Source of the DNA: Plantago major
Lineage: Eukaryota > Streptophyta > Magnoliopsida > Lamiales > Plantaginaceae
Length of the DNA stretch: 64,000 nt
Direction: 5' to 3'
NCBI GenBank assembly: GCA_026545765.1
Contig: CM048842.1
Coordinates: 39,751,431-39,815,430, forward strand
Made by a program: the position numbers and the translations under genes. Shown here one piece after another: positions 1 through 11,773 of this stretch. The notes below the pieces were generated by a model. It worked only from the letters and a program-made list of their open reading frames with translations, did no database searches and was not told the DNA's origin. Numbering within the stretch: the first letter of the stretch is position 1; each line of letters opens with the position of its first letter.

Positions 1-924
1 TTGGTGTTGGTTATGGTAGTTTGTCAGGTGAGCTAGCTCTTATAACTTATTCAGTTATCTCAGTGAGCTCTTTAGAATCAATCTTCCTTAATACTCTTTT
101 CAGTGTATGGGAAATTGTACTTTACTTACCCAAGTCTTGATGTTGTTCAAGAGAATGAATCCCAAATATCAGTTGCAACTTTATCCTTGGATTCAACTCT
201 TTCACAATATACAATTCTTGTTTAAGAATCACGACACTTGGAACTTTCGTGCTACTTAGAATTCAAGAGCATTTTGGTCGCAACTGTAAGCTAGTGAGTA
301 AGTAGGTAGAAGGCTCGTATGCTTGAGTATAACTTTTGTTTATAGTTGAAAATCATGCCGTTTGAATAGTATCCGTTAGGCACAATGTAATTCAAACTAT
401 TGATATCTGAAGATAGTACTGCAGTGAGCTTTGTCTCTTTTCAGAGATTTCTTCTTTTGTTCAGACATTTCTGTCTGCGTAATAAATGCAGTGTACTATC
501 TTTTGTCCTGTAGTCTCAACGGAACAATGCAAGCTATCTAAGTCATTGCATGTCCTTACTAAGTAATCATTGGGTATCAGAAACCTATATAAGTACTTGT
601 CTTCCAAAGACACTTGATTTCTTCAAGGTATCCGAGCCAAGGTATCTGAGGAGACATTTCTCGTTAGTCTTCAGCAAACTTGTGCAGTCTCTTGATCTTC
701 AAAAATGAGCTCCTTTCTGCTGGATGCTTGCTTCTCGGTCTTCTTCAAAGATATAAAAATTACAATCTGAGACCTAACAACCTATACAAGATTTGCTAGA
801 CTAACATACTCTGTAAGCTTCCTCTTTTACAATGTTCAAGTGAACTAAAAGTACTAGTTACCTTTCTGAACTAAGATAAGTCATTAGGGTTTACTGATTA
901 AAATCAAAACATATATTCCTAACA
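1..924 (-). repeat. 3' LTR of Sirevirus-like copia element (left end outside the window or unresolved)
   Basis: The LTR edge at 924 reads on the minus strand as TGTTAGGAATATATG, directly after a purine-rich tract (CAAGAGGGAAAT), which is the expected PPT-LTR junction of a copia element. A TATA-like TATATAAG lies at 586-593. No coding sequence is visible. The other LTR edge is not recognised, so the LTR probably continues beyond base 1. The matching 5' LTR is absent elsewhere in the window. Confidence 0.75.
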
Positions 925-940
925 AATTTCCCTCTTGTTG
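925..940 (-). other. Polypurine tract of copia element
   Basis: On the minus strand this is a purine run next to the LTR edge, the plus-strand DNA primer site used in retrotransposon reverse transcription. It is assigned from position and composition only. Confidence 0.6.
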
Positions 941-1479
941 ATCAGTCACCTATGACTATCTGAACACCTATCATGAAACTGGATGAGGAGATAATCCAAC
1001 ACTTAAACATATCTTATGATCTTTAAATTCATTTATTTAAGTGCAGAAAGTAAACATCAACCAAATCACAAGGTGTGATCTTTACTGACAATTTATCTTT
1101 TCATAGAATGATATCTAAGAGTAAGTTCATCAGATAAATTACAAGTAGAGTACATATAACTTTTACAAGATAAGCTTTAAAGTACAATCAACAATAATCA
1201 AAAAGTTACACAACAATATAGGACAACAGGAAGTTCCAAGTTCCAAGTGAACATCCTATTAGTTGGTCTTCAAGTCTTCAGTCTTCATCAGCTTCCTTTA
1301 TCTGGGTATATGAAGTCACCATATTTGATAATGTCATCAGAGTAGTCAAGTAGGTAGGTTCTTACAGCCATTTCAACTCTTCTTGAGAACTCAACATTAT
1401 CTTTGTATGATCTGGTGGGTCTTTTCTTGATAGTTTGCTCAACCCAGAAGTATATTGCCCAGATCCAAGCATGGTCAAT

Positions 1480-4400
1480 TTAAATAGGAGACAACTTATA
1501 TCTTTCATAGATTGTCTTCAGATACTTCAAATCTTGCTGGTAATAATCTTCATTGAGGTAGAAGGACTCATAAGCATGTACTACAAATCTTGTTCTTGAC
1601 CTAGTGCCAAGTACATTTGCAACTTTGTGTGCATCATCTAGCTTATGGTAGGGGCAGACTTCAGATAGATCCTTCTTCCTAGCCATTTGCCTGACAAATA
1701 TCTCAAAATCCAGTGCATCTTTGACTTTATCCTTTGGCACCAGATCATCTCTATATTTTCTCCATGCCATCATTTGTAGGTAGATTGGTACTGGGGAACC
1801 TTCTTTATTTAGTAGCATATTTTTCATGAACATAAACCAGTAACCATTCTTGCACTTGTAAGTTGCAGAGTTTAGATCAGATTGACTTGGAGTGTATTTG
1901 ATCATAGCTTCCTCAGGGCTAAGAATATCAACTCCTTTGAGTTCTTCAATCCTTTCCCTCATCTTGTTCTATCTTGCAGCTTCTCTTCTTGAGAGTTTGT
2001 CACTAGAAGTACCTTGCTGGATAGACTTGGTGTTTCCAGAAAGTGTTCTGGCTGCTAAGGGGACTGCAGGTAAAGGCTCAAATGCGCTATTTGAATGTCT
2101 CTTTCTCAAAAGAGGAACATTTTCTTAATCATCCTCATCATCATCATCTTCTTGATGAGTTTCTGTAACATCTTTGCATCCATATTTGTTGCCTTTTCTT
2201 CTCTTTTCAGAGATCTCTTCTTCATCCTCAACATAGTCTATGTATCTTCTCCTTGAGCTCTTGGCAGCAACAGGAGGTTTCTAAGACCTTGTTCTAGTGA
2301 CCCTTCTTTCAGTAGCAGGGATTAATTGAAGTTAACTAGGGGTTGCAGAATGAGGTTGGGCATCTTCAGATATCATCTTTTGTTTGCCTTTCCCCTTGGT
2401 GTCTTTTCTTGCTCTTTCCCCCTTAGTCATAGGAGACTGATCAAAATTATCCAGTAGTTTGACAAAGGATTCTGATAGAGAGTTAAAATTCTTTTGGAGA
2501 CCATTGTAGGCTTTGGATAATTGATGCAACTCAGCTTGTAGTGCATCATTTTGTTGAGCAAGGCCAGTTTCCTCATTAGTGAGCTTGGAAACCTCAGCAA
2601 CTACTTAACTCACAGTAGTTGTGGCAATGCTAGCTTGAACATCTGCAAGTGGCATAAGCTTTCCACATGAGTGTCTCTTCATAGCCAGATCTTGATGTTC
2701 CAGAGCAATACTGGAAGTTCTTCTTGAAATCATTTCAGCAAACTTTCCAAATATTGGTGGACCAGAAGCAATCATCTGCTTGTTCTGATCTTCTAGATCT
2801 TTAATCTTATGCACCATGATATGAGATCTCCCTTCATAATCCTCAGCATCTTCATCAGGAACTTGGATATGGATAAGAGGAGCTAAAGTCCTTGGCTTAG
2901 AGTGTGACACAATAGTCTGAGGATGACTATGGTCAGGCACTTTCTGAGTGTTGTCCTCCTTATCTTCTTCTTCTTCATCACTCCAGTTTTCCTCATTGTC
3001 TAAGTCAGCAACCTTTGCTGGCAAGGTCTTCTTCCCCTTGCTAAATGAGGGCAATACTTTGTCAGTATCTTGCTTCTTCTCTGGAGTTTCTTCAGCATCT
3101 AATTCCTCCGCAAATTCTTGTGCAGCAAGCTGGATTTGCTTTTGCTCAGCAAGGGAATCCTCTGCATTGCGAGTCATTTCCTCAACCTTTCTGAGGTTGG
3201 CTTGTCTTTCTGCCAACATGGTTTCCAACTCAAGATCCAGTCTGGCTTTTTCTTCCAACAGAGCTTTGACTTGAGCAATTCTGTATTCTGCTTCCTTGTT
3301 CTTGAGGGATCTTCAAAATGCTTAACTACTTGTACAGTAGTGTCTTGCTGTTGGGGATTAGGACTTGATGATCTTTGATGAGAGGGAATAGGAGAGTTAT
3401 TTGAATTCCACTGAGGATGCTTTTCAGCAACTAAGGGAGTGTTAGTTCCAGCAACTCCTCCTGTTCCTAGTTCAGGGGCATCATCATCCTTGGGATTATC
3501 CTTCTTGTGAGTAGATGGAGATGGAGACTTTGGTTTCTCAACATCATTTTCACCAGTCTCATCATCTTCGTCATCTTCAAATACCAGGTTCATGACCTCT
3601 GCTATAGTGACCATTAGACCATTGAATTCTTCTTGCTCAGTGGGAGCTGTTTGCAGTGTCTTAGGAAGGACTGGCCTTATAACCTTTTCCAGTCTGGTCT
3701 GGACAATCTGCTTGCTCAAAAGCTTGGATGAGCTTGCACTCTACTTCCTTATGAACTTCATTTCAATCAACTTGGCAAAAGAATATTAAATATTTATAAG
3801 GGAACATGTTATGAACATGATTCTCCAAATAAATTGTTTGTGCCCTTCTTGTAGGGTCATCAATAATCAAGATGACTTCATGGATATCAGAGCTCCTTAG
3901 TTTCTGCCACTGTTTGAAGCAGCTAAGGTGCATGGGCACAGTATGATTCTTGAAGAATGGATGGAGATCCTGGAATTTATCCTCAGGAATCCTTATAGCG
4001 CGTGATGGAGCCTGAAAAAAAATAGAGTTTTGATTAAGTGTCAAAACTTGTTTAGATATCTGAGTATCTTAAGTGTCAGGTTTCTGAGTTACCTGTGTCG
4101 CAACAAAAGGCTCAGATGGCTTGACTTGTGAGGTGGAAGGACCCTCAGATATCTTTGTAGGAGACTTGGACGTCTTATCCTCTTCAACTTCCATTTCTTT
4201 CTGAACATGAGAATGAAAAGTGTTAGCACACATAGAAAGATTAAGTAGGATTTCACACACATTGGTATCTGAGATTTTTACCTCATAGACAGGAGGCTCA
4301 GATATGTGTTTCTCGGAGACCTTAGATGTCTCTGGTATATCCTTTGATGTCTTTGGCCTTTCAACCACATCGTCTTTCTTCTCAGTTGGAGTCTTTAAGA

Positions 4401-5720
4401 AACATGAAAATTTATGAGTTAGATCCTGAGATGGAGATTTCTAAGAATTCAAACTAGGATCTTCAGCTACCTGCAGGACAGGCTCAGATTCCATGTTGAT
4501 GGAGGGTAAAGAATCCTCCTTCTTAGATTGTAAAGGAAGCTTTTCAGCTTCCTCTCATTCTTTTATTTCTTTTTCAGCCTGTAACAAAGATTAATCACAT
4601 TAATAACAAAACATATAACATAGAAATTTAACAAGTAGAGATTTAAACCACTCAGTAACCTGATCAATGTCAGGTTGATTGGTATCTGGAACTTGTGTGG
4701 GTTCCATGCGTTGGTCTTGTTGTCCAGTGACCTCAGCTCTGTTTGAAGTTTCTGGCACTTCAAACCTTTCCTGAGTCTTTAGCTTAGTTGCCTCCCCTAG
4801 TTGATCCCCCTGAGTTGCAACCTCGATTCCTCTCTGATGAGAGTTGGGGAACCTGCTCAATTACATGATTTACTTCAACAACACTATCAGCACCTTGACG
4901 AAAATGTATCACATTCACCATATAATCTTGCCTAAGATCGGCAGATGACTGAGATGCTTGTGGTTGTTGTGGTGATCGAGATCTGGATGGAGAGGGAACA
5001 ACAGTGATTTTTCTCTTCAAATCATCATCCATCTTCTGTACTGATGCATTGGCAGTGTCATCAAGTACAACTGCATCACTCATCAGGGCATCATGTATAT
5101 CCTGAAAGATGGACGGCCCTGGTAGTGTGTTTCCTTTAGACATGGTTGCTTGCTCAACAACCTTTGATGCTGTGACTTCTTCAGCAACCTAAATACATTC
5201 CAAGAATGGGTCAATGTCTAATGTATCTACTTCTTCCGCAGATAAAGGCTGGAACGCATCAACCCTCTTGGCATCAAGAGTGGTATCTTCATCACTATGG
5301 AGTGTTTGCTGGATATGGGCAGAGGTATCTGCAGCACTATGGAGTTGTAGCTGAACTCCTCCAGTGTTACCTGTGGCACTGGGTTCAGATGCCTGTCTTT
5401 AAAGGTCAACCACAGAGGTGGTCTTCTTAGCTACTGCCTTCTTCTTGCCTCCAGTCCTTGGTTTCTTTGTGGGCACAACAGTTGCCTCAGAAAGCTCTTC
5501 TACTGGCCTCTTCTAGCTACTTTTCTTGGCCTCTTTTGCCAGTTTCTTCAGCTTGAGCTCAGAGTCATATTTGCATATGAGATCACTATTGGGAAGTAAT
5601 ATATTATTCTCTATTCTTTCTAATTCTCTATTAATGTAATTCTATAGAAAGTTCATATTCTTCAGTCATTGATAAACAATTTGTTGGACAATACTCATTA
5701 TCTTCCCTCTGAGATATAGG
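1480..5720 (-). pseudogene. Env-like third ORF of Sirevirus-like copia, middle and C-terminal part (broken)
   Basis: A long run of minus-strand coding fragments lies between pol and the 3' LTR, where Sireviruses carry their extra or env-like ORF. From N to C they include Ser/Thr/Pro/Gln-rich stretches (around 4070-5143), an acidic Glu/Asp-rich region followed by a Glu/Lys/Gln-rich likely coiled coil (2605-3719), and a conserved globular end at 1480-1962 (160 residues). No transmembrane span is evident in these fragments. Stops and frameshifts separate the pieces, so the gene is dead. Element A interrupts it at 5721-5725, and the upstream parts lie at 13262-13877 and 17392-17612. The function of this ORF class is not settled. 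'Env-like' is a positional name. Confidence 0.6.
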
Positions 5721-5725
5721 CCAAG

Positions 5726-7096
5726 TGATGTGCATTCTGAGATTTCGATTTTCGTTATAGAACCTGTAATCCCTAAATACAATCAAGATTAAATTTATAA
5801 GTCGCAAGTCCTCAAATCCACAGTTTATTGCAGAAAGCTGACTTAGGATGTCAGTCTCCACAGATACTTAGCATAGGAACAAGCAAATATCGTATGTAAA
5901 TTGTATGCAGAAAGTAAATAGAATGATTACAGACAGATTGATTGATTTGCAGTAAAGGATGAATTGACTTTATGAAATCGATGGTGAGAAGATGTAAAGG
6001 ATCCCCGACCTCCCTCTACTATGCTACTCCCAACTACTTAGAATCAAACAACGTACTAGCCGTCTATAGGCAGCAAAGAAACATACCAAAAGGATCATGT
6101 CGTAATTAATCCAGACACATTCACTTAAACCAACAATGTGTTGTGTCACTCAACACACTAGCTCATCACGTTTTCAGACAAATCTCATAGGATAATGTAA
6201 AGTCCATTACCAAGTCGCAGTGAGTAAGGATTTCCCACGTAAAGAGTCGGACGAATAAAGAACAAGTATGAAATTACGTTTTAAAACTAATTCATTAATA
6301 TATCACGGTATATAAAGAAGTAGCAAAAGCAGAGTTACGGCGGTTCTCCTTTACAAGACATAAATCGAAAAGAACAAGAAAAGAAAGAAGAAGAAGAATC
6401 TTAGTCTCTGATGTCTTCGTGTTGCTTCTAGGGTTTCCTCATTCTGGGTGCCTGACGGCCAGCGGTTTTGAAGTTTCACTTCCCCGAGGAATGGTTCTCT
6501 CTCAGGAGAGCTGCTTTATGAGCGGTGTATGATTATGAGACCCCTAAGGTCTTATTTATACTTGAAATTTCGTGCTCTGGCCGCCATTCTAAATTAAGGA
6601 AGATTTAGGAAGGCGGGCTCTTGCCTGACAGGCCAGGAAATAGACCCAGATGCAAACCGCCACTCCAATGTGGTCCACAGTGGGCCGCAGAGAGGCTTCT
6701 GCGGTCCACAGTGGGCCGCGGAGTGCGATTCATGCAGGTTCTGTCTGTTCTTCTTTGTTTTTCGATTTCGGCCATCGTAACTTCGTTTCCTCGAAAAGTG
6801 GTCTTCTACAATGTTGTTGCATCTTAAATTATCTTCGCATTGGTTGGTCTCATGAAATGTTTTGACTCCTCGAACTCCATGCAACGGCTAATCCGGCGTA
6901 TTCGCTTAACTTTCTCGATTTCGCACAATTATGTCGTGTTAGCGCCTGAAATCATGCAATTCCCCAAAAATGCAATCATGGCCTACAAAATACACTTGAA
7001 GTTGGTATTTAACCATAAAACGATACAAATATTGAATCTCAGGCAAAAAACTATGGTCTAAAAGCATGCAATATCGCACATTTCATTGTCACATCA
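5726..7096 (-). repeat. 3' LTR of element A
   Basis: 1371 bp, TGATGTG to CACATCA. A minus-strand TATA box TATAAATA is at 6553-6560. A GC-rich cluster of repeated gtccacagtgggccgc-type motifs lies at about 6660-6725. Compared with the 5' LTR it lacks the long GAA array and a short segment before it. Confidence 0.9.
6553..6560 (-). promoter_or_regulatory. TATA box in 3' LTR of element A
   Basis: TATAAATA on the minus strand. The same site is at 12718-12725 in the 5' LTR, where it would drive the element. The equivalent place in element B's LTR is degenerate (about 35690-35700). Confidence 0.65.
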
Positions 7097-9238
7097 CACC
7101 CCCAAACCATTTTCTTGCCCATCCTTGAGCAAGGCAATAACGATAATCAAGAAGTGACTATGAAATGAGCAACAAGCATAAACCACCACATAGACAAGTA
7201 GCCAGTTTCTTGGGTTTGAAACTCTACTGACTCGCTGGGTTTCAACTCCAACTTTATGACTCCACAACAAGCAATTAACAAGTAAGCATCACTCACTACA
7301 ACCAGGGGCTACAAGTGTAACCCAATGTCCTTTTAGGTGTCTTTCAAATCATTACCTCACGGTAACGTTATGCAATCCTGCTCCCAAAAGTCAAGGCCCA
7401 AATCAAAGTAGTACTCAGGTTGGCTTGGTAAGTAAAATAGGTAGGATAATATAGAGTAATGTTTAGCTAAGCGTCATTAAAAGATGAGCAAGGCAGAACA
7501 AAGTGTATTTCAGGGGGACTTATCCTTTCGGACACCAAGTTCCTTCCTTCGACTTCATCCTCTATTAATGACAAATCTTCAACTTCTCCTTTATCATCGT
7601 TACTACTTCATCAATTACTTCACACATAGACTACTTGCTCCTTTATTTTTTTTCTTTTTCTTTTGACATACTATTTTTTGCAGTCGTTTTACTGACTCGT
7701 ATGATTTTGGTTGGCCATCATTGGGCTCTTTTAGTCTTTACATTTTTTGGTAGTGTCTGTTTGACCGAATTCCACACTTTCGTGCGTGCTGGTTTGGTAT
7801 ACATGCGTCCAACCCTCACGGACATGTGGCTTTTTAGGGGCCACGCCGGTATGTGGGTAGTATCTGTAACATGTCCAAAATGAAAACGATGATCACGAGG
7901 ACCACAGATCCATTCCGGGACTTTTGTACCTTTGCTTTTTTCGGTAATTTCTTTTCTATTTTTTCTAGACCAAGAGCAAGCAATTTTTACCACCGGTAAT
8001 ACAACAGTAGGGCCAACAGGGTTACCTTTCAATGATGTTCATCTTCCACTTTTCCCCCAAACCAATCTCTCGAACCAGGTTTAGGATTTTCTTCTCTACT
8101 TTCCCCCAAACCAATTCTCGATCATGATCAAAACATGATTCTCCTCCATTCTTTGGAACTCGTTGCTTCATTTCTTCGTTCAAACTCGGCAGTGGGTTGC
8201 TGACACCGCTTAAGTAAAGCATGTATAGGATATATATGGTGGAGTTTCATAATGCTCAAAAAATCTTTTAGAAGGGTCGGTGAAAGGTATAGAAAAGGAT
8301 TCAGAAAGGTGAGTACTACAAGTCACATTCATGTGGTTCACAAATAAGGACTCAAGGGAAGTAGTGTTCAGACGGTTGCACACAAGACTTTAATTAGAGT
8401 AGCAAGGAAACTCACTCATTAAAGTAGCATGGGTCGGGTTAGGTCAGAGCATATATTCAGCAAACAGCGAAGCATGAAAACAAATCCACAGCCCCTCATC
8501 TAAGTCATAATTTATGCTTAGTACTTGTCCATAGATCAACTCTTTTTTCAAAAAGCAAAAGACCTTAGACGTAATTTATAATTACTAATTGCGAGTATTT
8601 AAAAGTTATTCCAGACCGTGCAAGTAGCAATCAAATTCCTCCCCCAACCCTAGCAGAGAGCAAATAGGAGACTAGGAAAGTAAAGAATAAAAAAGGAAAG
8701 ATACTCCCCTCTCGGTGTTGTGCTTTCATCGAGTAATGCTTGTTTATTTAATTCATCCTCCGCATATCATCATGGTCTCCCAGTTGGTTATCGCTCATGA
8801 GCTCCATAAAGAGTTTATGCATCTTGCAATGGGCATCCTCCTTCGTTCTTCCATGGTACCTGGGCTCAAAAGTGTGTGAGATAGCATGTTTGGAGTGCAC
8901 TCTAGACTATAGCCTACATGCCAATCTCATGGGGTTTTCCTCCCCCAAACTTGATAGTGCAACTGAAGTAACTTGGGAAATCAATGACAACGTTTTTTGG
9001 TTTTTCTTCTTTTAAAATATAATTCTAAAATTTGAAAATTTTGAAAAGGTTTTCTGATGCTGAAATTGAAAACGAAAAGTAAAAATTAAAAAGTGCAAAT
9101 GACCCTGGGTTGCCTCCCAATAAGCGCTTGTTTTAGGTCTTATAGCTCGACCACTTTTCAGAGATGACTTAGTTATCGAGGTTTGGACCCTCGAACTTGT
9201 TGGAGAACTTTTTCAACCATGTTGCATAGTTTGTATCT
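7097..9238 (-). other. Untranslated 3' region of element A
   Basis: About 2.1 kb between the protease region and the 3' LTR without a convincing protein. Next to the LTR, on the minus strand, are CTTGCTCAAGGATGGGC and GGTTTGGGGG, matching the 'TTGAGGACAAGC ... GTTTGGGGG' type of tract common before the 3' LTR of Athila/Tat elements and likely holding the polypurine tract. It contains the conserved structured block at 7733-7880. Confidence 0.7.
7733..7880 (-). ncRNA. Conserved structured untranslated block, copy in element A
   Basis: Closely similar to blocks in element B (30089-30233) and D (51405-51546), all in the sense direction of their element. Two helices hold here: GTGGC/GCCAC (7826-7830 with 7840-7844) and a 5-bp stem closed by a 4-nt loop that reads GAAA in the sense strand (7773-7786). 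The outer helix P1 is partly mismatched. A 104-codon frame covers the block, but one-base indels between copies argue against protein coding. The role is unknown. Packaging, dimerisation, RNA stability or 3'-end formation are possibilities. Confidence 0.5.
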
Positions 9239-10375
9239 TCATGTTGGCCTCATCGCTTCATCTTTGAAATATTCCCCTACGGGATCCATGCCAAATTGAA
9301 ACATATATGAAGTATGTTCCTTGTTTTCCTCGTCCTTCATCACATCCACGAAGAAAAGTTGCTCCAATTCTTTATAATGCTCATTATCAAAGTCCACTAC
9401 GTCTTCTTCCACTAGATCCGACATTATATACCCAATTTCCTCTTCATCTCCCAAATGAAAATCGTTAACACTCTCCCAGTATCCTCTTTCAACTCTTTTT
9501 CCTTCTTCCAGTAGATCTCCTCTCGAGTTGAAACGTTTCTTTTGTCCTTCAATAATCAAGCTGTAAGTCTCTTCTCCAGCGTCTACCACTACTTCTAATT
9601 TATGTAACGTCGGTCGTCCGATCAATGTCTTTTATCTGACTCCATTCCCTTCGATGTCCAATACCAAGAAGTCCAGCCTCGACCTTATGCCCCCGATCTC
9701 TACAGGTAAACCTCTGATTTCCCCAGCACATTTCTTTGTCGAATTGTCGGCCAGTTGGACGCTAGTTCCACTTGGTTCTATTTCGTCTTCAATCCCTAAC
9801 TCCTTCGCCTTAGCCAATGACATAAGATTCACGATGGCTCCAAGGTCTATCATGCAATTTACCTCTTTGTCCTTCACTCCAATTGTCATGTTGAATTGTC
9901 TCGGATCTCCAGCTCCTCTTCTTATGATATCCGATCCTTCTCTCCATGCCAATCCAACATTGGCCTTTCTCCGGTTAGCCATTTCCCTTATAGCTGCTTG
10001 ATAATCAGATTGGTGTAGCGTAAGTAGATCCGCAATTGGTATTTGTAAGGTATGTTTTTGATCCAGGTTTTCTTTTGCTTTTCCTTTTGCAGCTTTCTTG
10101 ATGTTGTTTGCAATTCTTCCCAGGAAAGGTAAATCCTTCAAATCTACTAACTTACCGGTTACGGACCTTACAAATCCCTTTTCGAGCCAATATTTATAAT
10201 CACGTCCCCTTCTACAGTCTTCTTTTGCTTTATTCTTCTCTTCCTCCTCATTCGAAACTTTGACTTCTACGACTTCTTTATTCTTTTTCTTCCCCTTAGC
10301 GTTTTCTTTGCTTCTTGACACAAAATCTGATGTTGTTATCGCACTCCTAGTGGTTATCGATCCTATGTATTCCAT
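9239..10375 (-). pseudogene. Aspartic protease region of element A (one in-frame stop)
   Basis: Two frames (10375-9632 and 9625-9239) are in the same phase and separated by a stop near 9630. The first has a Lys-rich N-terminal stretch, then the retropepsin-like core with active-site motif MIDLGA (catalytic Asp present) followed by NLMSLAKAKELG, typical of Athila/Tat proteases that mature Gag and Pol. The part after the stop resembles the linker before RT, but RT itself is absent. In element C the same motif reads INLGA and has lost the Asp. Confidence 0.75.
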
Positions 10376-10607
10376 CCGTTGCTCCTTTACTTTTTCTACC
10401 TTTGTTATACATATCTCTTACTACGATCTTCATCGCCAACATTTCCTCTTCCACCCCTTCAAACTTCTCACTCAGTTTCTTCAGCTCTTTGCTGACCGCC
10501 ACGAACTGGTTGTGAAGGAAATTCACTAGAGCTCGAGTATCACTGCCTCCTTTATCTAGCTCTTTCCCTTCTAGTTTTCCTTTTGTGGTTATTATGCTGT
10601 CAAATAC

Positions 10608-11480
10608 CTACTTGTTGCCAATTTTGGAAATCTGGTTCTCCTTTTCGATGCTCCGTCCGATGGTCTTTCCTTCTGGTACCTCTTCACTCGCATCCTTTGA
10701 TACTCTTCTCTTATCCAGATACTCAGAAGTCTCATTACTCTTACCCATAGCCCATTGTGCTTCCTCCTCTATCGCAGCTACTATCCTTACTTCTTCCGCG
10801 GCCTCCATTTTGGTGAGAATCTCATTCTCCTTCAACTGCTCACTCCTATACATCGAGTTCTCAGCAACACTTGCACAAGCTCCCAGCACTTTCTTAGCAG
10901 AGCTCCCCATAAATGATCCCTTCAGAGCTACGCCTATAAGCTCTCTAAATTCTTCTCTTACTCCTAAGTAGAAATACTCACACAGCTGTCCTGAAGTGAA
11001 CTGATGTTTGGGGCAATTGTATTGCATCTCCTGAAACCTTTCCCATGCGTCATGAAAAGATTCATTCGATTTTTTAGTGAAAGTGGATATCATTCTCCTT
11101 TCTCTCATAACCCTTGCAAGTCCCAGAAACCTCTTCAACAACAGCCATCTCAGCTCATCCCACTCACTAACCTCTTTTTTAATTGAATCTATCCATCTTT
11201 TTGCTTCTCCCTCCAGTGTTTTGATGAAGAACCAGAATTTCAGCTCACCATCAGTTAACCCCTACATCGGAAACTGCTCGGCGATAGACTCGAATGCGTA
11301 CATGAACTTGCATTCATTTTCTCCTTCTCTTCCTTCAAACATTGGTAATGAGTTAATCAGAGTTGGATCACACCCGTACTCCCTTACATGCGGCTGGATT
11401 CGAATTCCACTCCTTCTTGGTTTCGGCATACAGATCTCTCTGATAGTTCTTTCATCGTCTTCTTCCATCTTCCTTAACAA
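10608..11480 (-). pseudogene. gag-like gene of element A (Retrotrans_gag)
   Basis: A start at about 11468-11480 leads into an acidic N-terminus, RRSGIRIQPHVREYG, and a gag capsid-type domain with the WF..L.G.A..W and FHDAWERFQEMQYNCP signatures of plant gypsy Gag. A single in-frame stop (TAG, about 11260) sits where elements B and C read a Lys codon. The rest stays in phase to 10608. No CCHC knuckle is visible. The product would form the virus-like particle. Closest relatives in the window are the gag of C (26205-26981) and the fragments in B (33082-33912). Confidence 0.8.
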
Positions 11481-11615
11481 ACGAGCTTACGCAAAGATAT
11501 ATAATAACATAATAATAAAGCAGATAAATGTATTTTTAGGTTTTTTATTAGAAAATAAATAAATACGGAAAAGAAAATATTTTTGGGATTTTTGCTGTGG
11601 AAATCGATTACCAAA

Positions 11616-11617
<2 letters not shown>

Positions 11618-11651
<34 letters not shown>
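11618..11651. repeat. (TA)n microsatellite in 5' UTR of element A
   Basis: About 17 TA units between primer site and gag. Element B has the same array at the same place (34553-34593), so it is an old property of the family rather than a chance expansion. Confidence 0.95.
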
Positions 11652-11654
<3 letters not shown>

Positions 11655-11750
11655 TGGGTTTATGTTGTACGAATTGAAAGACAGTGCTTAAAATAAAGCG
11701 AAAGAAAGAATTTAACTTATCTGGTCGAAACTTGCTTGAGCGGTCAAGTG

Positions 11751-11768
11751 TCCCCGACAGCGGCGCAA
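11751..11768 (-). other. Primer binding site of element A (tRNA-Asp type)
   Basis: The minus strand reads TTGCGCCGCTGTCGGGGA next to the 5' LTR edge. It matches the complement of the 3' end of plant tRNA-Asp (TGGCGCCGTTGCCGGGGA) with three differences. Confidence 0.75.
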
Positions 11769-11773
11769 AATTT

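Noticed and set aside
7718..8032. 104-codon minus-strand frame covering the conserved block of element A, with the same ending as a frame in element B
   Set aside because: The block has one-base indels among A, B and D that break the frame, while helices are kept. Noncoding conservation explains it better than a protein.
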